Notes under the pieces: generated by a model
Databases searched by the model: none
What the model was told of the DNA's origin: nothing
Seen by the model: only the letters and a program-made list of their open reading frames with translations
From: Berghia stephanieae
Lineage: Eukaryota; Mollusca; Gastropoda; Nudibranchia; Aeolidiidae
Assembly (NCBI GenBank): GCA_034508935.3
Contig: CM067445.1
Location: 76,439,628-76,503,627 of the forward strand
DNA: 64,000 bases
Direction: 5' to 3'
Position numbers and translations under genes: made by a program
Part shown: positions 57,501 to 64,000 of the stretch, in pieces
Layout of the letters: the number at the start of each line of letters is the position of its first letter
How positions within the stretch are numbered: position 1 is the first letter of the stretch

Positions 57501-58517
57501 AAAACCCCTCATCAATAGAATGGACAAAGGATTATAAAAGAATCGTAACAAGAAATACTATATAACATGTTTCCTCTATTTTTCTTTAATTTAAGCAATA
57601 ACGAAAATATACAACAAAAAACAAACAAACAAACAAAAAAAAAAAAGAAAAACCAAACAAACAAACATACAAAAACAAACAAACAAAAAAAACCCAAAGA
57701 AATATAATGGACAACATAAAATAATAAAGAATCTTATGGTGGCTTGAAACAACGAGAGTCATTCCGTTGCCACAACGACATCTAACGCGTTAGACATCAA
57801 ACTTATCTAAGTGACTAAGTGTCACTGAGTGTCATCGGATAAGTTGGCCTGAGAGCCTGGGATTTTATTTTAACGGAATACTTTAGGAAGTGACTAATAA
57901 GTGCGAAGAGGTCTTTGTCTGCACTGACGAACAGGCCCGATGCTCGTCAGTGCTGGTCAATGGCGAGGGTGGCACAGACCGAAGAGAGGTTGTCTGTGGG
58001 TGGTGGTACCTGCTGTTCAATATTGACCAATAGACACCAGGACTTATTGGTCAGTACTGACCCCCGGGCGCTGGCGCCTGTTCGTCAGTACTGACCAGCA
58101 GGTGCCAGCGCCTGGGGTCAGTACTGACCAATAGCCCTAGCCTTGCCAAAAGGCCAGATTTCCGGCAAAACTAGAAAAGTGGCATCCCTGTTAATTGCAA
58201 GACAAACATCCAAGGTGAATATCTATGATGGAAAAACATCGCTCTAGAACACACAAAGAATTTTGAACATGTAAAAAATCAAGGAAATCTGTAAAAAGAA
58301 ATGCAGGTTCCATCCCGGTCATGCTAATGTCTTCTAGAAAATACAATTATGAAAACAAGCAAAATACTTACAAGTCTCTATTTAACATGTCTGTAAGGAG
58401 AGAGTCTACCATTTTTGTCCAAACCAGGTGAAAGGCCATTGGAGCAAAAAAACGAGTAGACCTCAGGGCATCAAAAAAATGACTAGAATTAACAGCTGAG
58501 TAAACTCTGTGGCAAGC
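48529..58517 (-). CDS. Host gene of unknown function: last four coding exons (partial, 5' end not seen)
   Basis: Exons on the minus strand: 58372-58517 (starts ACHRVYSAVNSSHFFDAL), 50668-50721 (TFCPESSFIWNDDNSL), 50001-50112 (ESDVLDLVNLYCMVHPSGDC) and 48529-48633 (IFLDTEACVPVEVELALQG, stop TGA). All introns are GT-AG: donors GTAAGT, GTTTTT, GTATGT; acceptors ACAG, ATCAG, CTCAG. Phases match (2, 2, 0), giving 138 continuous codons. The first exon's acceptor (TTCAACAG) implies further upstream exons, none of which I found before the window ends. The sequence has amphipathic helical stretches (HLVWTKMVDSLLTDML), no signal peptide or membrane segment, and a polar tail. I do not recognise the family. 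Introns are 7650, 555 and 1367 bp, the largest filled with transposons. Confidence 0.75.
48720..48790. repeat. (CA)n / (GA)n microsatellite
   Basis: Imperfect CA repeat running into GAGAGAGATAGAG, inside the last intron of the minus-strand gene. Confidence 0.85.
49030..49420 (+). mobile_element. LINE C-terminal fragment
   Basis: FFPNTIRIWNSLPENIFK is the motif that closes many CR1/Rex-type LINE ORFs. The rest is non-diagnostic. Confidence 0.45.
49436..49700 (+). mobile_element. tRNA-derived SINE, family C, copy 2
   Basis: Starts GGTCCCAATAGCTCAGTTG with GAGATCGATGCC (weak B box). The body is GAGTACTTTGCAATAGACTA and AAAGGGTAACAAGCAATTTC. It lies in the last intron of the minus-strand gene. 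Confidence 0.75.
50298..50600 (+). mobile_element. tRNA-derived SINE, family B, copy 3
   Basis: The best tRNA-like head of the four: GTGGTCTAGTGGTATGACAC and GGTTCGAGCCT. The end is GCGCTATATAAATGCTCAAT. It is intronic in the minus-strand gene. Confidence 0.87.
51212..51536. repeat. 85-bp perfect inverted repeat around a 155-bp loop (DIRS 3' terminal region)
   Basis: Arms 51212-51296 and 51452-51536 are exact reverse complements. They include the terminal-repeat-like words TATAGACCCAAGAATATTC and the splice-donor-like CAGGTAAGT. Confidence 0.9.
52071..53183 (-). CDS. Tyrosine recombinase region of the DIRS fossil
   Basis: An open region of 370 codons with an N-terminal SAM-like core-binding part (GWRPNTVKQYNVYLKKWIEF) and a catalytic part with the R (VTGQRCQTIHSL), HxxR (KAHSTRAAS) and late Tyr (FAKFYNKP) signatures. 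This enzyme replaces the integrase of LTR retroelements in DIRS elements. Confidence 0.88.
   Translation of the reverse strand: MDNSPLVSKTYGNDVPSSSFSEESQKCVNFTIKPLSSTSIIPKTPTDGMCLIRNNFKRQGLSRRVVKTLMKGWRPNTVKQYNVYLKKWIEFCSDKQWDVEEYSVSHCLEFLLHLSKKGLCYSAVNTARSALSCIFDQPSIGDDNKIKRLMRSIFLAHPSKPRYTKIWDVSILLNFLEKCSPCKELTLQMITFKLVTLCALVTGQRCQTIHSLNLEECHITQTRAIFHVSKLLKHNTPKNNENSIVLPGYPSNKRLCVVTYLREYIKRTKPFRNSSQLFLSYACPHKPVTKETIGRWIKLTLMKSGINTNIFKAHSTRAASTSAITKDVDISVILKAAAWSGQKTFAKFYNKPIVKDDGTAFGKAVLRKAR
55453..56119. repeat. Intronic spacer with GGT-rich repeat and a SINE C fragment
   Basis: 55600-55700 is a degenerate GGT/GTA/GAT-rich stretch. 55690-55855 is a 5'-truncated SINE family C copy (GAAAGTACTTTGTAATAGAC, CAGCAAGCAATTGCTATTG). 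The remainder is unassigned. Confidence 0.6.
56120..56690 (-). repeat. Dispersed repeat family D, copy 2
   Basis: Inverted relative to 38500-38990, sharing AGAAAGCATGTTGGAAAACA and CAAAACCAAGTAA on the plus strand. Family and ends unknown. Confidence 0.7.
56757..58159. mobile_element. Unclassified DNA element with palindrome-bearing inverted ends
   Basis: The ends are imperfect inverted repeats (ATCTGGTCAAATTGCC against ATCTGGCCTTTTGGC). Just inside each end, three GTCAGTACTGAC palindromes sit 33-34 bp apart: 56791, 56825, 56859 on the left and 58050, 58084, 58117 on the right. Each trio spans a hairpin built on AGGCGCTGGCACCTG. No ORF of note; the interior is A-rich with a SINE A fragment. 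Target duplication not resolved. Confidence 0.65.
57330..57436 (-). mobile_element. SINE family A, 3' fragment
   Basis: AATTCCCTTTATTCATGG, GGGTCTATCCCAAGGGAATG and GCAGCGCCGCAAGTGGAGCT match the minus orientation of SINE A. Head missing. It lies inside the element above. Confidence 0.75.
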
Positions 58518-58734
58518 CTGTTGAAAAAAAACCATAAAACTAGAGTTCACAATACATTTTCATTGATAAATATAAAATATCATATTAATCTCTGTATCTG
58601 GCAAGTTGGGGACAAGGCATTGGAGAGATCTCTGGGAAGGTGTGAATGTAACAGCAGTGCCGAGCAGAAAGAAAAATACAGGAATAAATCATCACAAAAA
58701 ATCAGCCATCCTCTGAGGATCAACCTGTGAGCTC

Positions 58735-58885
58735 CTGTTTGTTTGTTTTTATGAGGGTGCTTGCAACATTTATAGGTAATTTCAGAGAGACATGAAAAGA
58801 GAAGGATGACAGGGGAAAAGTTTTAGAACTGAAGTTAAAACACCAGAGAAAAGTTCAGATGAAGGAGACTGTTTCAAATAGGGAA
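58735..58885 (-). repeat. Dispersed repeat family D, fragment
   Basis: Shares GTGCTTGCAACA and the AAAACACC(A/C)AGAAAA-type stretch with 56140-56290. Diverged. Confidence 0.5.
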
Positions 58886-58892
58886 ATTTGAG

Positions 58893-59195
58893 CTTGAGCT
58901 TTTATATAGTGCAATATCCACTCAACTTGCTCAAAGCGATTTATAAAGGGTTCCTGACCAACAGAAACATGTAACATACAGAACAAGAGATGATGCCTGT
59001 TAGGCAATATCATAATTTTTTTCTCAACAGAGACAATGCTGTTAACGACCAGGTACTCATTTTACACCTGAGTACGGTGAGTGAATGGGAGTAAAGAGTT
59101 TTTTCCAAGGACTCAACTATGTGCCGAGTGAGGCTCAAACCAGGACCTTCTGATCTGAAAGCGAGTGTCATACCACAAGACCACATAGCCGCACA
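58893..59195 (-). mobile_element. tRNA-derived SINE, family B, copy 4
   Basis: Reads GAGCTTTTATATAGTGC at its left edge and ends with the inverted head GACCACATAGCCGC. Somewhat more diverged than copy 3. Confidence 0.82.
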
Positions 59196-59383
59196 TAGGG
59201 AAATGCTTTACAATGTTTATCATTCCCAGTGGACAACTAACATTTAATGTACAGATTATGACACATGCAACCTTTTGGGGTGCTTGTACAATATTTTTGG
59301 ACAAAGACAACACAAGGAAAAACTTAAATTTTACATTCTTTTCTAATTTTCTACTCATTGTTCCTGAGCATGATAATATAAGA

Positions 59384-60555
59384 GTGAGTCAAAAAGTAAT
59401 GGGACAACCTCCTACTGAGTTCAGTTTTTTTCCATATGATGTCATATTTAGCTCAATTAGACTTATACATGTACTCTCGAAGCCAGATGTTGAAATTTTT
59501 AATTCCGTCAAATTTTGACAAATCATGGCAGTTAAAAATGGCTGCCCCTATGGATGTTCGTCAGCAACAGAGAGCTGTCATTGAATTTCTTGTTCTCGAA
59601 AGAAAAACTTTGAGTAATATTTTCAAATGCCTCGAGTAAGGTAGAAGCAGTGTTTTCAGGTGGGTTGAACGTGTATATCATCAATTAAAAGAAAATGAGA
59701 AGCAATCCAAAACAATCTGACACCCCGTCAACCTTGTCTTTATCTGACACTCCTCGTGATGGTCGCCCTCCAAGCAATGTCAACTCAGTAAATCAAATAA
59801 AGACATAAGCGGCATTGATCAAATCTGACAAAGGAATACCTCTTGATGAGATAGCAGGAGACCTTGAAATCAGTCATGGAAGTGCCCATCAACTTGTTAA
59901 ATATTTGAGATTCTCAAAGGTCTGTGCTCGTTGGGTACCTAGGCAGTTAAGTTCACATGCGCGAAAGTCAGGTTTCTCAGTGGAATAATCACTGGAGATG
60001 AAAACTGGGTTCATCATTATGAATCTGAGTCAAAGAGACAATGAATGGAATGCCAAAATCCCTCTTTCTTCCCCAAGGACCAAAAAATTAAAAACTGAGA
60101 AATCAGCTGGGAAACTTATGGCCACAGTGTTTTGGGACATTAGAAGTGTGAGCCATGTTGATTTCCTACCATAGGGTGCCACTGTCAACTCTGAGCGGTA
60201 CATACAGACTCTGAAGCAGCTGAAAGCAAGAATTTGCTGAGTCAGACCGGATTTGGAGATGGAAAGAGTACCGTTTCTTCATGACAATGCCTGTCCACAA
60301 TCAAGTGCCTGGACAAGGGAGATAATCACATCATTTGGGTGGACAACGCTGTCTCATCCTCCTTATTCACCAGACTTGGCACCTCGGACTTTCATGTTTT
60401 TGGTCCACTGAAGGAGGCATTGAGGGGACATCACTTTGAAGGTGATGAAGAAGCCAAAACAGCAGTGAAAAATTGGCTCAAAGCTCAGTCAACTCAGTTT
60501 TACGAGGACGGGATATGTCACAGTAAAGGTTGTTCACAATTATCTTATTAAATTT
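59384..60555 (+). mobile_element. mariner transposon relic
   Basis: The left end has GTGAGTCAAAAAGTAATGGG, a mariner-like terminus. Transposase remnants follow in order in several frames: RAVIEFLVLERKT (helix-turn-helix side), GDENWVHHYESESKRQ (first Asp), FLHDNAC (second Asp), then SDFHVFGPLKEALRGHHF after a PDLAP box (third Asp). Many stops and frameshifts and no clear right end make it long dead. Confidence 0.78.
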
Positions 60556-60702
60556 TACTTTATTAAGAACTGAATTCATCTCACTCCAGTTATATTTCGG
60601 TAGGCTTAGATAAACTTTACCTTCTAATATTAGATCGTCTTTCCTTTTATAGCCTTCCCTCGAATTAATTTCTAATTAGTGAATACTTTTCGTTCTACAT
60701 TC

Positions 60703-63700
60703 TGTCACGTAGCCACTTATTATAAAAGCTGATAGGTCTAACACTCTACACTCACTTTCTCTCCACAATCTATGCCGGACGGCCAGTCGCTCTATTCCTA
60801 TATATATATTGTAAGATTTTTATCTTTTGGGACTTTGTAGATATTATATCTACACCATTAAGACGCCGGAGCTTTTAACTTTGATTGTATAATCTTCAAG
60901 GATCAAACCCAAGCCCGCTGTACTACACTATAACCTCTTACCAATTGCCTGGAAGTGGAATTTTACGAGTCCAATCCTGTTATCAGAGGAATAGATCATC
61001 CAAGCCCATCAACTGCCTGGAAACGTAACTTATGAACCCGACATATTATCATAAGTTACGTAAAATATTCATATCTCTATTTGTAACTGCCACGATCACT
61101 GTTTATCTCTTTTAATTAAATTTCATCATTATTTTTATTTCATTGTAAACAAATCGTTAATTGTTTTTCATTTATAGTAACTAGTAAATTCTGGGGCCTC
61201 ATTCTACATATATCTTTATGCATAGTCGAGTAGCTCTTTACTCACTTGAGACCATGACATTTTGGAGGGGACACATATAAAGAATTGAATTTATTTAGTT
61301 ACTTATATCTATTTCATCTAACCTTAAAGTTTAAATTGTAAAACTCTTAATTGCCCCACTTGATCATATTTTAATTGAACTCCCTATTTACAGGATTAAT
61401 TTTTTTTCTCTTTTTTCATTTCTTCATTTAAATGGAATAGCAATTTATCCATTCATTCTTTCATTCAAATTGAATAGCATTTTATTGATTCATTCCTTCA
61501 TTCATTTATTCATTTATAAATTATTCATTCATTCATTGTTCATTCATTTATTCATTCATTCATTCATTCATCCATTCATTCGTTTATTCACTCATTTATC
61601 CAATCATTCATACATTTATTCCTCCCTTCATTCTTTCATTCATACATTATCCATTCATTCATTTATCTATTCACTCAGTTTTTCATTCATTCATTCATTC
61701 CTTGTCCACTTTGTTATTATATCACTCATTTCATTTTGTTGTTTGCCTCATTCATGAATTGTTTTCAATATGTTTACATTCCATAACGATTCATTCACCT
61801 GTCATCCAATCACTCAGTGTTGTGAACACATTTTGTAACTATTGTAAATCTTACGATATTTTATTGTTTTGTATTTCAGACATCACTGTTAAACACTCTT
61901 CAATGCCTAATTACAATTGTTGAACAACCATTGAACAAGAGAGAGGTCCCAGCCACGAACTGAGTTGGTAAATATATCCTTCATTATTCTCTTTTACATG
62001 AGTTGGGCATCACATAGTAACTATAGACATCGTGATTTGTTTTGCATAGTGATTTGTTTTAAATGCATTTTTGGCATATTACTGTTACTGAAAACCACTT
62101 ATATATTATGTTCTGAAAAGTGAGTCTTTAAAAACTAAATAATAATAAAAGGAGTCTACTAGCCGTCGTGTTATATTTAGTGATAGATAACTTGGGATTA
62201 TTTTGGCATCCTATTATTGTTATCATACTCTAGTATATTAGCGTCATTGCAAATAATTGTACACAAACTAACGACGAGTCACACACATTGGTGATACATT
62301 TTTCGTAGTAACATAGTTTAGAGTACACGCGATTGACACATTGTTATTGACACAAGTCATAATAACTCCGCATTGTATTGACACATTGCTTTATAAGATA
62401 TAACGATAAAAGGCATCAAATTCAACATACATAATAAGTTGAAATAAGAGAGAGAGATTTCTAAAAATAGAACAGTTCATTCCAGTAAGTGTAAATAAAT
62501 AAAACAGTCAGTAACAGTATCCTGTCAATATAATATATATAAAATATCGTAACTAATTTATTGCAACATGGAAGCATATAAAAGATACTTAAGTCTCGCA
62601 AAGGACTTAGAAATACCCCAGGAAAGAATATTTTCATGGTGCGAAGAGAAAGTAAAAGAAGAAAAAGAACATGAAGAAAGAATTCGTAGAGAAGAAAATG
62701 AAGAAAGAATTCGTAAAGAAGAAAAAGAACACGAAGAAAGAATTCGTAGAGAAGAAAATGAAGAAAGAATTCGTAAAGAAGAAAAAGAACACGAAGAAAG
62801 AATTCGTAGAGAAGAAAAAGAACACGAAGAAAGAATACGTAGAGAAGAACGAGAAGAAAGAGTCCAAGAAAGGGAACTAAAAAGACAAATAGCTTTAGCA
62901 GAAGAAGAAACCAAAAGGACCCAAATGATGCTGGAAATTGAAAAAACAAAAACCGGTCATGAAAGAAAACATAATAATAGTGATGAATTTTTCGTGAAAC
63001 TTCCACGCATGCCAACATACGATGAACGCTCAGACTGTTTAGAATCCTTCTTACACCGATTCGAAGTTCAGGCTAAAGGTTATCGTTGGCCAGAAAGCAA
63101 ATGGGCCACAGCCTTGATTAACTGCTTATCTGGAGAACCGCTAAAAGTTTTCTATACCTTAACAACTGAAGATGCAGATGATTATGGTAAAATTAAAGAC
63201 GCTCTACTAAAAAGATTTAGATTAACAGAAGATGGTTACCAGGAAAGGTTTCACACTGCAAAACCGGAAAGTGGAGAAGACTTTAATACATTCGTGAACC
63301 GAATTACTCATTTCTAAATCGGTGGCTTGAGTTGGCAAACGTAAAACAAGACGACTTTGCAGGCCTTTACTATCTCACGCTGAAGAATCGAATCTATCAA
63401 GCTTGCAACCCAGATTTAGTCGCATTCTTTAAAGAGAGAAAGCCAGAAAACTTGGACAAATTAAAAATCTACGCAGAAAACTTTAACAGCGCACATCCAT
63501 TGACACCCCTTAGCAGAACATTGAAGGACCCATACTACGCTGCTGCTGCTCAGAGTCCAGGTACACCTAAAGTTCAATACTCAAATAGAACGAGCCGATC
63601 AATCACTCGGAACACGCAAGTGAAACAGGATGACCATAGTAACAAACCATGGAACAAACAGTTCAATAGAGACCATAGCCGACCCTATCAAAACAAAACA

Positions 63701-64000
63701 AGAAATAGCACTGACAATAATACTGAGTATAAGAAAACCAACAAACCTATAATTAAATGTCAATATTGTGGAATGAAAGGCCACACAGCAGACAAATGTT
63801 ACAAAATCGTGGGATATCCAAAAGAAACTGCAAATGCATCACTCCAAACAGGTGTAAACAATCAGACACGAGTAATGTCAGGAGAAAATATAAATGTATA
63901 TTGCGTGAAAGGTATGTCACTTTTAACACAAACTCACAAATCAGGATCTCTATTTTTTTGTGAAGGCAAAGCTAATGGAACTGATTGCAAAATATTGAGA
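60703..64000 (+). mobile_element. LTR retroelement fossil, 5' part (probably Gypsy group), runs off the window
   Basis: Probable 5' LTR at 60703-61259 (starts TGTCACG, ends ATGACA), with a TATAAAAG box near its start. A leader of about 1.3 kb follows, then a gag region from 62568. Gag has a long charged coiled coil (EERIRKEE-type repeats), a core like that of Gypsy/SCAN-type gags, and a CCHC zinc knuckle near 63765-63800. Pol and the 3' LTR lie outside. The visible gag appears broken at least once. Age cannot be judged without the other LTR. Confidence 0.72.
61425..61760. repeat. Degenerate (CATT)n satellite
   Basis: TTCATTCATTCATT-type repeat with many substitutions, inside the leader of the LTR fossil. 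The His/Ser/Ile-rich frame over it is a repeat artefact. Confidence 0.88.

Noticed and set aside
58509-58730. Plus-strand 73-residue frame opposite the host exon
   Set aside because: Antisense overlap of a spliced exon and repeat sequence; no homology or splice support.
61470-61923. Serine/histidine/isoleucine-rich membrane protein frames
   Set aside because: Translation of the degenerate (CATT)n satellite.
62461-63018. 185-residue Leu/Phe-rich minus-strand frame
   Set aside because: Antisense shadow of the coiled-coil gag repeat.

Overview
This is a window of an AT-rich animal genome, dense in introns and transposons. The mix points to a marine invertebrate: L2, RTE, Jockey and I-type LINEs, tRNA-derived SINEs, pogo/Tigger, piggyBac, mariner and DIRS elements, with many (ATT)n runs. 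I cannot narrow it to a phylum from sequence alone. Nothing here looks bacterial or viral in organisation, and there are no operons, CRISPR arrays or rRNA genes.

Only two host genes can be supported. (1) A plus-strand gene at about 30.9-33.1 kb encodes a FAD-dependent amine-oxidase/desaturase-like oxidoreductase in two visible exons. It has a Rossmann GxGxxG motif at the N-terminus and a transmembrane tail at the C-terminus. (2) A minus-strand gene covers 58.5-48.5 kb. Its last four coding exons can be joined through consensus splice sites with matching phases into 138 codons of a protein I do not recognise. Its 7.65-kb intron has accumulated a DIRS-type retroelement and an unclassified DNA element.

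Layout. 0-6 kb: simple repeats, a 36-bp minisatellite, an old minus-strand LINE split by a 657-bp TA-flanked MITE, an L2-like LINE, and a second inverted MITE copy. 6.4-21.7 kb: five head-to-tail, nearly identical ~2.9-kb units, each carrying a 5'-truncated RNase H-bearing LINE. All units share one frameshift and a YAND in place of the catalytic YADD. The fifth unit holds a 1-kb inversion. 22-30 kb: SINEs and fragments of CR1/L2, Jockey and RTE LINEs, plus a pogo-like MITE. 30.9-33.1 kb: oxidoreductase gene. 35.9-45 kb: RTE-type LINEs interrupted by a tRNA-derived SINE (with a perfect 192-bp palindrome) and by a pogo/Tigger element, then a second pogo-like MITE. 45.3-47.9 kb: a nearly complete piggyBac element between TTAA sites. 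48.5-58.5 kb: the minus-strand host gene. 59.4-60.6 kb: a decayed mariner. 60.7 kb to the end: the 5' part of an LTR retroelement fossil that runs off the window.

The strongest leads are the tandem array of a reverse-transcriptase-dead LINE, the perfect 192-bp palindrome at the edge of a SINE insertion, an unclassified element whose ends carry mirrored 34-bp-spaced GTCAGTACTGAC palindromes, the palindrome-studded piggyBac, and the unrecognised minus-strand gene.
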